This document shows positions 1 through 11,159 of a stretch of 62,000 nt of DNA, piece after piece. The notes beneath the pieces were generated by a model, which was not told where the DNA came from, searched no databases, and saw only the letters and a list, made by a program, of their open reading frames with translations. Every line of letters begins with the position of its first letter. Position 1 is the first letter of the stretch. The position numbers were made by a program, and so were the translations under genes. Origin of the DNA: Glandiceps talaboti (Eukaryota > Hemichordata > Enteropneusta > Spengelidae); contig NC_135571.1 in NCBI RefSeq assembly GCF_964340395.1, forward strand, positions 1,600,611 through 1,662,610, written 5' to 3'.

Positions 1-1329
1 CAGAATAACCCCGGCGGGACTCGGAACGCAAGCGGGCCCAACCAGACTTGTCAAGAATCCCAATAAAAAAGAGCCTTCCTTTGTTCTTGCAGAATGTAAC
101 AAACAGAGTGCATAGTTGATTCGATAACCGAAAAGAAAGAAATAAGAAAGGGCGAGAAAGAGAACATACGAGGGAAATTTCACTTCTAAGGAATTCTTAG
201 ATGGAGTGTCTTGCAACTGTCGTCTGGGCATGAATAAATTCTGTAAGTTTGACAAAAGTTTAGATTTTATAACCATGAATATGTCCCGTTTTTAGTGGCT
301 CCGTTGCTTTGTAAGTAGGGTTTTAGTCTGCTGCACCATCGTAAATGATAAACACCACGTGTATGGCCGGCGGTAGTATTCATCGACTAGCTGAGAAAAG
401 AACAATACCGTGGAAGACTAGCCTCGTGCCCGTTGTGTTCAAAACGCTATCACGCACGTCGAAGATTTTCCGCCGGTAGATATGGGAATATATGAATAAA
501 ACCGCGGCCAGGGTTTGGTCAGTATACTTGTGACGCTATTGTATTCTCATATTCCGTTGGTCGTAATAAAAAGGTATCTTTCAACCAAAATCTGAAGCAC
601 ACATAATGACCTCTAACCCCTATCACGTGAGTGCACAAAGTTTGGCCGCTATTGGCCATCAATCATGATGACGTGACTGTCGTTATCACTGATCGCTTCC
701 TGAGCTCCTCCAAGTCGCGTGGCACTGACAGCTTTTGGGGTTTACTGTAACCTATTATCTAAATCTTGGTAAATACTTGTCGACATTCCGGACAGTGATT
801 GTAGGTTACATCAAGAGGGGAGTGGAACGGCATAGTTTTATCTCTAAGGAACACAGAAGTACGATACGGGTCCGAAACATGTCAAGATAAAATGACAGTC
901 GTGGGCGAGGACGATTACTAAAGGGTAGCAAACCTGTTGTGGATTCTCGTTCGCGGTATTAAAATTTAGGGAAAAAAATAATTTTGATTTCAAAGCAGTG
1001 GGTTCCTGATGTGTTTTTTATCATGATTAATAATTTTTTTCTTTTTTCTTTTTTCCCTACCAGCAACAAAATCATGTCAAATAGATGCAAACTATATTTA
1101 GTACTCTTGCTAGGGGCTTATTTATTCTTGACGTTTACAGCCCAATTCTTACCCTATACCCTTCTCAAGTTATGCTAAGTTAATGCCGTTTTAATATGAA
1201 AAAAAGTTGAACCATAACGTATCATTTAGTAACCAGGTTGAACAACATTTATTTAGAATAAAAGTTTAAGAGTTGAAAGTTTTCTGTCTCTCCATCTCTT
1301 TATCTTTGTCTCTGTGTCCCTGTCTGACT
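1..1329. other. Non-coding flank, no gene seen
   Basis: No convincing coding region. An AATAAA at 62-67 and an acceptor-like pyrimidine stretch ending in cag near position 92 could belong to a transcript entering from the left, but nothing else supports this. Around 620-740 there is a small cluster of promoter-type words: TCACGTGA, an ATTGGCCA element and a TGACGTGA half-CRE. The short ORF at 984-1178 is AT-rich and low in complexity and looks spurious. Confidence 0.5.
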
Positions 1330-1344
1330 GTATGTGTGTGTGTG

Positions 1345-1389
<45 letters not shown>

Positions 1390-1510
1390 GCCTGTCTGTA
1401 TGCATGCATGCATGCATGCATGCATGTATGTATGTATGTATGTATGTATGTATGTATGTATGTATGTATGTATGTATGCATGCATGCATGCATGCATATG
1501 TCTGTCTGGT
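1330..1510. repeat. Compound microsatellite (TG)n-(TCTG)n-(GCAT)n-(TATG)n-(GCAT)n
   Basis: A dinucleotide TG tract is followed by about thirteen TCTG units, a GCAT block, a TATG block and a second GCAT block. The GCAT blocks flank the TATG block symmetrically. Open frames across it on both strands are repeat translations (Cys-Leu-Ser-Val, His-Thr-Tyr-Ile) and are not genes. Confidence 0.95.
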
Positions 1511-1904
1511 TCTCTCTCTATCTGTCTCTATCTTGATAGATTTTCATTAATTTATTTTCACACTGGAATGTTGGAGCAAAATTACTAACGGTAGCTACGA
1601 TGGCAGAATAACTGTTCTCACTTCCTTTGAACCTTGACCTACATACTATACATTTCAACCAATCAAAAGTAACAGCGAAAAAAATGCCGTGTTTTCTGAA
1701 ACTTTTAAAGAAAAAATAACATTCTCGTAAAATATATTGTATTTGCCTTCAGTTGTTTCATATTTATCCGATTCATCTTTTAACTGTTAGACTAGAAAGA
1801 AGGTTCATGATGCTCTTTTAGGATGAATTTTACTAAAAACATCTTAAAATTCCTAAAATCTCTCCAAACTACTGATGTCAAATGGATTTTTTTCTGATAC
1901 TTTT

Positions 1905-2105
1905 TCGGTCTTGTATTCTAAGAAATCGCTATATTTTTTCGGCCATATTGGAATCTGAAATGGCTTAGTTTGATAACAATTTTACCTCGATTTCAGACAT
2001 TTGTACGGTGAGGCCTGATTTTTTTTCTTGATTTAACTAAGGATGGGTTGAAATTTTCTTGAACTAAATACCAACAAAATTTAATTTTAAACAGGTTTTT
2101 TTTCT
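1905..2105. repeat. Dispersed repeat family B, copy 1
   Basis: Contains GCCATATTGGAATCT, then TTTTTTTCTTGATTTAACTA and a GTTGAAATTTTCTTGAA tail ending in an A-rich stretch. The same order of blocks recurs at 2325-2485, 22545-22700 and partly at 38695-38800, so this is an interspersed repeat. No coding capacity or termini could be defined. The AATCTCTCCAAACTA block just upstream (about 1857) also recurs before the copy at 22.5 kb. Confidence 0.65.
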
Positions 2106-2324
2106 GTTGCACAAAACACATTTTATGAATTGGTGTTTGAGTATTTAGTATTTCAAGTTATGTAGTTTAGATGAATTGTCAAGTTCAATAGAATACATCT
2201 CTTATGGCAAAGTTTGGAGATAATTAAAATTTATATTTTCAGGGAAATTTTTTTTCCTGAGGGGGATTCGCCGTAAATCGAAATCTTCTTTTATTTTTCC
2301 TATAGCGTTAATACAGCAGTCAGC

Positions 2325-2485
2325 TGGTCGCCATATTGGATTCTAAAATGACCAATTTGTGCATGATTTTGACGTCTATTGAAAAAAAACGTGTATGGTA
2401 ACCCCTAACGTTTTTTCTTGATTTGAACTGAAAATGAGTTTGAGTTTTTGTGAACGTAGTAACAGAAAAAAAATTAAATGGTTTA
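2325..2485. repeat. Dispersed repeat family B, copy 2
   Basis: Begins with GTCGCCATATTGGATTCT and continues through TTTTTTCTTGATTTGAACTG and a GAGTTTTTGTGAACGTAGTA stretch into an A-rich tail. It is in the same orientation as copy 1, so the two form a diverged local duplication of about 420 bp period. Confidence 0.65.
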
Positions 2486-2591
2486 TTTATCAAGACGCAC
2501 TCTTCGTTAATCCAAAAAGTATGTAGGCATGTCAAGTGTCAAATAAATACCTGCAAATATTGTTAGATAAAATATGTCTGCCTATCGCTTA

Positions 2592-2953
2592 TTAGGCCTA
2601 AAAAAATTGTTTGGTTCCGGTTATCCGACCCCACCTAGTTTTTCACTGCCGACCCTAAACTTGTTTTACTTATTCGAGAAAAAAAATTAAAATCGCGAAA
2701 ATTGTGAAATCTCGCGAGAAATATATAGTGGCTGCAGAAACTGGCATCAACTTAAAAGACAATTATATAAAACTGTTCTTCCAATCTGTAATGGCTGTAC
2801 ATCAGATGTGGAAAAACCAATAACACCAATACCATATGGAAAACAACGGAAAACATACCTACCGGAACTAGACACTCACACATGAAAAATCTACCTGCCT
2901 CACCCTTTCTGAAATTGAGCGTAATCGGAACCACACAATTGTTTCGGCGTTAA
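2592..2953 (+). mobile_element. MITE-like element family A, full copy 1
   Basis: About 360 bp with imperfect terminal inverted repeats: the left end reads TTAGGCCTAAAAAAATTG then TTGGTTCCGG, and the right end reads GTAATCGGAACCACACAATT then GTTTCGGCGTTAA. Five more copies or fragments are present (25981, 47014, 53477, 57435, 60900), in both orientations. Internal landmarks shared by full copies are a CCCTAAAC block, AAACTGTTCTT and TAATGGCTGTACATC. No transposase frame is present, so it would be non-autonomous. The minus-strand ORF inside it (2752-2934) is not a gene. Confidence 0.75.
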
Positions 2954-3450
2954 CTCATAAAATTTATATCAGATCAAAATCGTCACAAGATAATGTCATT
3001 TTGTTTCATAAGGCAAAAGTTTACATTTTTTTCTAAAATGAGCGGGATCTCCGTCCTTCAAATATCATCGGTTGGTACCAAATTTTCTTTGAAATTGTTG
3101 TATTTTTTTAACAAACTATAAAATGAATTACAAAAATCTTTAGATTCATTTCTGATTGGGGTTCAATATTAAAATATATATCAGTCATGATTCTTGTCTT
3201 AGTTGAATCATATATAATAGTTTTAAAAATAAAGTAATTTCGGGAGTTTAAATTGGCCGGAGGCTTCGCATGAAGAGTTTGAGTTGACTGAGTGTCTGGA
3301 ACTAGCAATTCACATTTTTTGACGCGATGCATTTGTACATGTGTTACATTGTGTTATGCTGTTTTAGTTAGTTAACATTGTGTTTTGATAATAACTAGAG
3401 TCATGTTACGTTACACATTGATCTGCAATATTGTAGTGTATATTGGGCTT
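2954..3450. other. Intergenic, nothing recognised
   Basis: AT-rich unique-looking DNA between the MITE-like copy and the TTGTG satellite. The short minus-strand ORF at 3108-3332 has no recognisable motif and no codon-use support. Confidence 0.6.
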
Positions 3451-4112
3451 CGTGGTTGTGTTGTGTTGTGTTGTGTTGTGTTGTGTTGTGTTGTGGTGTG
3501 TTGTGTTGTGGTGTGTGGTGTCGTGTCGTGTTGTGCTGTGCTGTGCTTTGCTTTGTTGTGTTGTATTTTGTTGGGTTGGGTTGGTTTGGGTTGTCCTCGA
3601 TGGTGCTGTGCTACGTGTGTTGTGTTGTGTTGTGTTGTGGTGTGGTGTGGTGTGGTGTGGTGCGATACGTTGTGTTGCGTTGTGCTGTGTGGTGTTGTGC
3701 GTTGGTTTGTTGTGTTGTGTTGTGCTCTGTTGTGCTGTGCTGTGTTGTGTTGTGTCGTGTCCTATCGTGTTGTGTTGTATTGTGTTGCGTTGCGTTGCGT
3801 TGTGTTGTGTTGTGTTGTGTTGTGTTGCTTTGTGTTGTGTTGTGTTGTGTTGTGTTGCTTTGTGTTGTGTTGTGTTGTGTTGTGTTGTGTTATGTTGCTT
3901 TGTGTTGTGTTGTGTTGTGTTGTGTTGTGTTGTGTTATGTTGCTTTGTGTTGTGTTGTGTTGTGTTGTGTTGTGTTGTGTTGTGTTGTGTTGTGCTGCTT
4001 TGCCATGAACTGTAAGTTGTGTTGTGCGTCTTTTAGGAACGTTGTAAATGTTGTTTTCCCTTGTGGCACATTCACTTACAATTGTTAATTGTGTTGTGTT
4101 GTGTTGTACCGT
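3451..4112 (+). repeat. (TTGTG)n pentanucleotide satellite
   Basis: Around 550 bp of TTGTG units (to about 4001) with scattered substitutions (TTGCG, CTGTG, TTGGG, GTGTG), interrupted by about 80 bp and resuming briefly at 4085-4109. The left half is more diverged than the right. Because the unit is 5 bp, all three plus-strand frames stay open for about 200 codons as Cys/Val/Leu-rich peptides, which are artefacts. Strong G/T strand asymmetry, with almost no C or A. Confidence 0.95.
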
Positions 4113-4184
4113 ACACTGCGGTATCGTCTTGTGATATGCATTTATGTGTTTAGATGTTTTTAAACTGTACTTTCTTTTGAGATA

Positions 4185-4252
4185 TATGATATGATATGAT
4201 ATGATATGATATGATATGATATGATATGATATGATATGATATGATATGATAT
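4185..4252. repeat. (ATATG)n pentanucleotide microsatellite
   Basis: About thirteen near-perfect GATAT/ATATG units, close to the TTGTG satellite but of a different motif. Confidence 0.95.
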
Positions 4253-4789
4253 TTGAAACGATGTGTTCTGCTGTGCTGTCCTATGATTTACTGTAGTTGC
4301 TCTTCTGTACTGTCATTTGCTATGTTGTTCTATTTTGAATTGTGAGCTATTCTGTTCTGTTCTGTTCAAGCATGACTTGTTCTTCTTGAACCATAGTGGA
4401 GGGTTTATACTTGAACTAAGGCTAATTGTCAACAAATCCTATAATTCGTGTCATTTTATGAATCCACCAATTTTTGGTTCGTTCCGGTTTATCTAGGTCG
4501 CCAATATTCATCTTAGATTGCGCCACGATGATGTTACATATATCAAAACAGAACGTAGGACTATGGCGCTCTCTTCGTAGTCTGAAATAGATAGCCAAAT
4601 TTGACGTCTTTCAATTCTTCCTTTTCGTTTTGTAAGAGTGTTGTGTTATCGTCAGACTGAGCAACGACCTGACAAGGTCAAAACGAACCCCAGTAGATGG
4701 CGGATTAAACCTGGCGGGCAGACAGAAAACTTCGATGTTTCTCTTTAATTGTTCAAGGTCCCTCTTTTTACTTTTCAATATTGTGCACC

Positions 4790-4803
4790 GTTGCCTTGGA
4801 AAC
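4790..4803. promoter_or_regulatory. RFX X-box-like motif
   Basis: GTTGCCTTGGAAAC matches the RFX consensus GTNRCCNNRGYAAC except at one position (A instead of Y). It lies 3.4 kb upstream of the ascl1-type start codon. Confidence 0.35.
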
Positions 4804-6416
4804 GTGACACGAAATTGAAGAAAGGAAATTCGCGTGGATGGTCTGGTTTTGTGAATGGAGATGGATTCTATATGGCAGAGAAAGCTCTCGTCCTCTTAAG
4901 AGATGCATGCTTTCAAAGATTCCTTTCATTACAGTTTTAAAGCAGCGAAGCGTGTGGCTGGACAGTAATGTGGACGAGCCAATCACCTTTCGCTACATGG
5001 GTGTAATAATGTGTATGTGGCCCCCGGAAAGCTAATGTCCGCTCCGTCTTTTCTTCCGTATTAAATGCACATAGGAGTAGTGAAGCCCCAGAAGAGAATC
5101 AATGAAGGCCAGTCTTTGTTCTTCTGAGGAGCTTCAAAAGATTTCAGGCCTCTATTCATCTCCTTTCATAAATAATCGTCAGAAAATTCCATCGTAAGCA
5201 CGACCAGCAACACATTGTCGTCAAAAGCGAAGATTGGTCGGGTAAACAAAAGAAGAACTCGAAATTCCCGTTTCGGTGTCACGTGATTCAATGAGCTGAC
5301 GGTGTGCAAACAGTTATATGCCCCGTGTAAATTTTGGAGTGCCAGACAAGAGAGTAGGAAACATTTCACACTCAGTGTCACACTTGTACCACACAACCTT
5401 CGAATGGCCAATCATCTTTATTTAGTGAGCTTAGATAACGCACACTTGCAGTTGTTTTTGCAGATTTCTAAGATAACATAGACAAGTCGGTGTGTGTGAT
5501 AGGCAATCAACCAAGTTATAAGGCACAATCCCGTTAAATACAAATCGAACAAACTTGTAATCTGCATATGAAAGTCCTACCAACGTTCATTCACATTCTA
5601 TTTTTTTGTGCAATAAAAAAAATCCTGCAAACCAGAACACATCCAAAACTGTATGAAATGCTGTCTAAATTTGTGTAACCTAAAACAGTGTCTCATTTTC
5701 GGTGGGTCACTTCTTGTCCCCGAGCCTCGTCCCATACATTAGTCCCCGTGAAATTCCTTGCACGTAGTCCCACTTTTCAAGCTTGTTTCACTAATAGGAC
5801 GGTCTGTATTTATAAAGGAAATGTGCAATTCTATGGTCCAATAGTGCCTCGGGCTAGGCTGGCTTTGTACTGTCATGTTTTTTTGTTCTCCAAGTTTCAT
5901 TCACAATTCTTACATGTATGGGGGTTATACAACTTCGCGCGTGCAGAATAACAGAGTTGAAGACTGACCGAGAGTTTGAGTGAAAACAAGAGGAAAAAAG
6001 AGGTAAACAATGTGAAGAAATACTCCAAAATCATCCAGATATGACGACGCTTCGTCTTCTTGTCATGGTCAAGTTTTGAGAATACCGCATACGAAGAGAT
6101 TGTGAAAAACATTAATTACGGATGATGCAATAAAGAAAATCAGTCTTCGTCACAATAGACTCGGGTATCTGAATTCATTTTATTTGTCGCCGAGAGATTA
6201 CCTACCATTGTTTATATTGTGAATAAAACTTTTTAGTAATTTTTCAAAGAATCTTTCTTTACAGTTAGCTCTTTGCGAATTCAACTGTCTGTTTCAGCAT
6301 AGAAATGAATGGTTCAAAAATGAGATTTTCGTTGTTTTCAACCTGTCGGCAAAATTAGATTGGCGCCAAAATCTCAAGTAGGACGGTGACCTGCACCTTG
6401 CAATCATGGCGGCGGG

Positions 6417-6430
6417 GTAACCCTGGCGAC
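6417..6430. promoter_or_regulatory. RFX X-box-like motif in GC-rich patch
   Basis: GTAACCCTGGCGAC has one mismatch to GTNRCCNNRGYAAC. It directly follows ATGGCGGCGG and lies about 55 bp after TTGGCGCCAA, an E2F-type palindrome, so the surrounding 100 bp look like a small promoter or enhancer. Confidence 0.35.
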
Positions 6431-7423
6431 AAGCATGCTCAGCGAGATTGCTGTGTTCACCTTAGGTCCATCTTTGTCCTTGCGTAGGGTGTCATTTTTT
6501 GTGTGAGGGAGGAATTATGCAGGTAGACGTTTCAGTTGACCAATAATGCTCGACTCGGTGATGTAATGATTACAGAATCAGTTTTATGTTACTATTTACT
6601 ACCACCACGAAGCCAGGAATTTCAAAATGTGAAATTCGAAAGGTTGTCTTCATTCATGGATAAAAAAATGTAGGGACGCTTCGCAATGTTTTGATATGCG
6701 TGCACTTCTCCTCATGTTACTGTTTGGTGGTAGAATTCTTGTAGCTATGCATAATAACTGGTGCTCTCTTTTGTACGTTATGTTATTTTAGCGATGCAAG
6801 TACAAATAACTGTAAGTATGATTAATTGTACGTAATCAAACTTAAACTCATTTTCCTTTCATGAGGCACCAGCCGTGTCAATGAGCCGAGAGTCCAGACC
6901 GCTTCTCTCGGCACGTCTTGATTTCGAGTAGCCTGGAACGTTGGTTTGGGAGCTTGGAACTGTGAAGTAGGGTTAGTGTACTTACAGAACACTTGGACTT
7001 TACATCAAGTAACACTGATAAACATGTATGTGGCAATTAGGATTTTGAATAAAGCAAAAAAAGTAGGAAAGGGTGGCCGTTACGTTGCATGATAGTGATG
7101 TGGAGTTTAGTCAAGTAGAATGATCAAAACACGAAGTTGACACCTACACTACTCTGCAGACTGCCCTGTATCTTTTTTTGGCAAAAAACAAAAACAAATA
7201 AGAGAGAAGAGGGACGGTGCACCGATCAAGTGATATCTCAGCTACATGTGATGTTATGTTTGTCTGGGTCTATCGGTGCTTAGTTTTCCGAAAGGGTAAG
7301 ACAAACACTCGGCAATCGGCGTGACTCCTTGTTGACTGACGGCTTCACTTGATAACAAATGGTGCAAGAATGGCCACATCGGACGTGATTACTACTTTTC
7401 TGGCTAAATCAACTAGTTGACAC

Positions 7424-7437
7424 GTTGCCATAGTAAT
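7424..7437. promoter_or_regulatory. RFX X-box-like motif
   Basis: GTTGCCATAGTAAT differs from GTNRCCNNRGYAAC only at the last base. It lies about 810 bp upstream of the ascl1-type start codon. Confidence 0.4.
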
Positions 7438-7839
7438 TTATGACTTAAAATCAGTATTGCAGTATTGTGCAAATGTACTTTTTAGGTATTTCGTAGCACA
7501 CATGTTTTTAACTTTAAAAAATAGGCGGTTAGTGCGTTGAGTGCAACGACAATATACCGCCACAGTTGGCGTACTTCACTTAAATGATAACAGGATGACC
7601 TCAATACGACCATGATACTACCAGGGTAGTACACAAGAGATGAACATTAAGAAAATACGCCTTGAAACCCCATCAGCCGGGGGAATGTACCTGTACAAAG
7701 ACATTGTCATGAAAGAGCAGCCAGATTTAAATAAATTTCATTGAAATAATCATGATTGGTTCAATTCAGAAGTTTACTTCAGGTACATTTGCATGTTTGG
7801 AATGAGGCGATCCTTCGCCCCTCCTTTTGTTTGCCGACT

Positions 7840-8250
7840 TGTTTTCAGCCCCACGCGTCAAGTCAGATATTTACACACGGGCTTTACTGGTTGTATTCAT
7901 ATGCAAAATACATTCGCGCGCCGACTCCCTTCGCTGTCAAATCTGTGCTGATTGTGAATGGATGAATGCAGAGGATTGTTTGTTCTTTTGTTACGTCCAC
8001 GCGAACAGCGCGCGCATTAACACAACAAGCGTCCGCTAATGAAAGAACGTCAGAAAAGGGGGCGGTGCCTCGAAGAAGAGTATTCCGATAAACAAGAGAG
8101 CAAGAAAACTCTGTACTTGGAGAGCTGTCTTTCACTACTCAGTTTCCTCGTGCTGGGTCAGGACCTTCGGCGCGTTCACGGCACACGCCTGGCCAAGGGA
8201 GTATCGGAGTAACACTGCCATTACTCAGCTTCATCACTGCCTGGACTAAG
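7840..8250 (+). promoter_or_regulatory. Proximal promoter and 5'UTR of the ascl1-type gene
   Basis: GC-richer than its surroundings. It contains two CACGCG sequences (7852-7857 and 7998-8003), the class-C type site bound by Hes repressors, which are known to control vertebrate Ascl1. It also has a GGGGGCGG Sp-type box (8058-8065), a CATATGCAAAA octamer-like sequence near 7899 and a Sox-like ATTGTTTGTTCTTTTGTT stretch near 7976. I see no clear TATA box, so the start site is undefined. The frame is open from an in-frame TAA at 8089 to the start codon without another ATG. Confidence 0.55.
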
Positions 8251-8766
8251 ATGGAGAATAACACACCAGATAAACTTTTACCTGCGTCATGTGTATTTAC
8301 TGTGACTGCAAACTGTGCCAACGTTCAATCGACAAGGACAAAACCTCTAAAACGTTCAATTACAGACTCACCACCGGAACTGATCAGGTGTAAACGGCGT
8401 TTGAATTTCCCCTACTCCTTACCGCAACAGCAACCGGCTGCCGTCGCTAGGAGAAATGAGCGGGAAAGGAACAGAGTGAAACTTGTAAATATGGGATTTG
8501 CTAGTTTGAGAGAACAACTTCCGAACGGTTCAAATAACAAAAAAATGAGCAAAGTAGAGACATTGAGATCAGCGGTAGACTACATCAGACAATTGCAACA
8601 ATTGCTGGACGAGGCAGACGCTGTTAATGCCGCATTCAGTGGTTCCTTATCACCCACTTGTTCGCTCTCTAGTTCACCAACACCGTCTTATTCATCGGAG
8701 GGATCGGCTTGTGATCCACTTAGCCCCGAAGAGGAAGAACTGCTTGATTTTACCAGGTGGTTCTAA
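8251..8766 (+). CDS. ascl1: Achaete-scute family bHLH transcription factor, ASCL1 type
   Basis: 171-residue proneural bHLH protein expected to act in the nucleus as a heterodimer with class I E proteins on CANNTG E-boxes (CAGCTG type) and to drive neurogenesis and Notch-ligand expression. Residues 41-64 carry the [14 protein letters not shown] and [11 protein letters not shown] blocks typical of ASCL1, immediately before the basic region (about 65-79, [11 protein letters not shown], with the E-box-contacting Glu72-Arg73). Helix 1 is about 80-91, the loop is NGSNN, and helix 2 is about 98-119 ([19 protein letters not shown]). A Ser/Thr/Pro-rich linker leads to the tail [15 protein letters not shown], which is diagnostic of ASCL1/2. 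It is shorter than human ASCL1 because the N terminus lacks the long Ala/Gln tracts. The start is the first ATG after an in-frame stop (8089) and has a strong Kozak context (A at -3, G at +4). The CDS has no intron, as in ASCL1. Confidence 0.97.
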   Translation: MENNTPDKLLPASCVFTVTANCANVQSTRTKPLKRSITDSPPELIRCKRRLNFPYSLPQQQPAAVARRNERERNRVKLVNMGFASLREQLPNGSNNKKMSKVETLRSAVDYIRQLQQLLDEADAVNAAFSGSLSPTCSLSSSPTPSYSSEGSACDPLSPEEEELLDFTRWF

Positions 8767-8809
8767 AATGGTCCATTAAGGTGTAACGCAAAAACAAAAC
8801 AAAAAACAG

Positions 8810-9831
8810 GTGAGATCATTTGAAAGATTGCGAAACAATTTCAAATCTCGTACTTCAAAAGAAATTGTAACATCACAGTCAGATCTAGTGGAAATTGCAC
8901 AAAAATTATCAAATCAAGGGGATGATTTGCGACAGTGAAAGCATCCAGTTTACTGTGATGAATATATTGATGAAGAAACAAAAGCGTTCTTAGCGAGATT
9001 TTTCTCGCCTTTTGTTTCCTTTCTTCCTCTGTTCAAACAAGTAACAAAAGCCGTTGACAGGACGTTTCACGATGACCACAATTCTGTGCTTTTAACGGCT
9101 TTTTGAAAATTACTAATTTGTGTAAATTTTCTCAATAACTTACAAACTTTCCCGCCCAAGAAATTTTGAAATGAAAAAAGATTTTTAAAAAAAAGTTTCA
9201 GGATGTAGTGGTATGTTGGAAAATTCTTGACGATAGAAGTTCGGAAACTTTTTAGACCATTACCGTCGAGTAGGTTTAATTCTTAAGCCTCGTTCTGATT
9301 TTAGCACGTGGTATCTCTTAGTTTACTGGTTTTCATCAGCAACTAATCCGATGCTGATTTCAAGACGTCTCCCCCCTCCTTGAGAGTGAACAAAGACTGA
9401 CTTGTATAACCTGAGTCTAAGAACTCTACTTCCATTTTTCAATACGCTATGCATGTAAAGTCCGTTCGTGATTGGCTAGTTGATGTGTCCCCCCAAAATG
9501 GAACACTATAGCATTTCGCGCATACTCGGAGCTTGGCACGCGGCTCATGGAGCCCTGAGGGTTCTGATTGTTTTGTTTGGATCGCAAAGGAGAGGTAAGC
9601 GTGCCGCTGAATTAACCATAGGTGCAGCCCCCGCCGCTGGAGTGGCCATGCAGTTTCGGGGACACTCTTAACTACAGTGATTTATGTAGAAACATGGCGG
9701 TATAAGGGGAGAAATGACCCATTGGCGCGTGCCATTGCCTACTGATTAATCGGAGTATGCTTTTATCTTGTTTGCATGTCACTCCGACTAGCGTCGCTAA
9801 TTATGTCTTATTCTGTTTTTTTCCATAACAG
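8810..9831 (+). other. Predicted 3'UTR intron of the ascl1-type gene
   Basis: The donor AACAG|GTGAGA begins 43 nt after the stop codon. A strong acceptor, TTCTGTTTTTTTCCATAACAG, ends at 9831 with a branch-like CGCTAAT about 35 nt upstream. Vertebrate ASCL1 has its whole CDS in exon 1 and an intron just after the stop, so the same architecture is inferred here. The GC-rich stretch 9480-9680 lies inside this intron together with a second donor-like site at 9595 (AGAG|GTAAGC), which could mark an alternative internal UTR exon. The ORF at 9480-9671 has no recognised domain. Confidence 0.55.
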
Positions 9832-10043
9832 GGCTTATGCAAATAGGATGTGTAATCATGGAGACCAACAAAAGCTTGGATGCTGTCCTTTCAACTTGCT
9901 GAATAGTTATCTCGATAGGCGTGGTTACCTTGTTTGATGAGGAGATTTGACAGCCAAAGTGTGGCGCGGCACGGACTCGCTGAACACCGCTATGCACAGA
10001 CAATCGTTCCGCACTAAATCCACCGTCAACACCGAACCAGCTC

Positions 10044-10068
10044 AAGAGAGAGAGAGAGAGAGAGAGAA
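10044..10068. repeat. (GA)n microsatellite
   Basis: Twelve GA units inside the predicted 3'UTR. Confidence 0.9.
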
Positions 10069-10605
10069 CGAAGCCACAGTACGCGACGCCTATTTCTACA
10101 GAACTGTCATACCAGCATGAACACTGCCAATCTTTTTTGAATTGTAAATATTTAAATACTGTCTGAAGACATTTTCCCGCTTTTTTTCACTGGGGTATTA
10201 CACTATTTCATCTACACATATTTTGTTGTTACAGAAACTTTTTTACACAGATTTTGACTCGCTAGAGCGGCAAGCTTTCATACTATAGTGTCATTTTTTT
10301 TGTTACTCATCGTTCGTCATTATAGTCTCTTTGTGTATAATGTTTGTAAGTATATCGAAATGACTCGGAGACTTTTGTATATACAGATCGTTGTGCATAT
10401 TTCAAATTCATAACCATTTTTCTTACTGCGGTCAAAGGTCAAACTAATTATGCAGAGTAACTATCCTCTTTCTACACTCTTCAAAGTAAGACTTTTTTCA
10501 ATCAATGAATCAGGCGAGTAGATATATATTTTTGTAATAATGCTACAAGAAAACATTTATAATTTTTTATTTGGTGTATAAAAGACAAATATTTTGATAT
10601 CAGAG

Positions 10606-10611
10606 AATAAA
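10606..10611 (+). terminator. Candidate polyadenylation signal of the ascl1-type gene
   Basis: I found no AATAAA on the plus strand between the stop codon and this point. It is followed by a T/G-containing stretch (TGTTGGACTTATTG), as expected for a cleavage-stimulating downstream element. Confidence 0.5.
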
Positions 10612-10631
10612 ACATTCAAACTTATCTGTTG

Positions 10632-11159
10632 GACTTATTGCTACTCTTCGACCCATCTATTATCGTGCAACTGTTTATGCACGTTCCCTCGAAGTGCTAT
10701 CGCCTGCTCCTTTTCAACACCGTGATATGCAAATGTTGGCTATAAATATTTGTACTTCCGGTGATGAAAGATAGCAAATACAAACTTGGGCTTAGATTCA
10801 ATAGTCGACGAGGTACAGGTCAAACAGTGTATGAATGAACAAGGTAAACACTGGAGATAAGAATTAACACAGGTATACAGGTAAATAGTTTGTTGGCACG
10901 TTTTGGGTTCGATTATAGGTGTGAACATATAGCGTCACGGTGTGATCTACATTATCAAAACATTATCTTTCGAATTTTCTTTAAAGGTCCGGAAATCAAA
11001 GTCGTGTCTGTAAGTAGGAGACGTTTTAGTATAATTAGCTATTAAGTGTTGAAAGTCTAGCTAACTGTGGTATTTGTGAACCATAAACTATCAATATAAT
11101 GTACCTACTACGTACATGAATCGGGCGTTTCCAATTCATAGCACCGTGTTGATTGCTTC
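10632..11159. other. Intergenic, nothing recognised
   Basis: Unique-looking AT-rich DNA. The minus-strand 62-codon ORF at 10740-10928 has no domain and no splice context. Confidence 0.5.

Larger units (their letters stand above)
4260..7839. other. Intergenic region upstream of the ascl1-type gene
   Basis: About 3.6 kb with few simple repeats, in contrast with most of the window, so a candidate cis-regulatory interval. Short ORFs at 4749-5035, 5166-5411 and 5688-6112 overlap on both strands without recognisable domains. GC-richer patches occur near 4690-4900 and 6355-6480; the second carries TTGGCGCCAA and ATGGCGGCGG words typical of CpG-rich promoters. X-box-like motifs are listed separately. 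Confidence 0.5.
9832..10630 (+). other. Predicted 3'UTR exon 2 of the ascl1-type gene
   Basis: Runs from the predicted acceptor to about 20 nt after the first good AATAAA. It is AT-rich and includes TGTAAATA (10143-10150), a perfect Pumilio-type element, and several ATTTA words, which would fit an unstable regulated mRNA. No other gene is seen here. The extent is inferred and needs transcript data. Confidence 0.45.

Noticed and set aside
2752-2934. Minus-strand ORF resembling the plus-strand ORF at 53533-53793 (shared FMCECLV peptide)
   Set aside because: Both lie inside inversely oriented copies of the same MITE-like repeat. The similarity is repeat-derived and the frames are broken in other copies.
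3385-4088. Three overlapping 190-210-codon ORFs, Cys/Val/Leu-rich
   Set aside because: They are the three frames of the TTGTG satellite, with no non-repeat sequence of note.
6404-6420. ATGGCGGCGG start-like sequence
   Set aside because: The frame stops after four codons. No donor allows a convincing continuation.
9480-9671. 63-codon GC-rich ORF after the ascl1-type CDS
   Set aside because: Falls in the predicted 3'UTR intron, has no domain and has only a shadow-like composition. The GC content may instead reflect a regulatory element.
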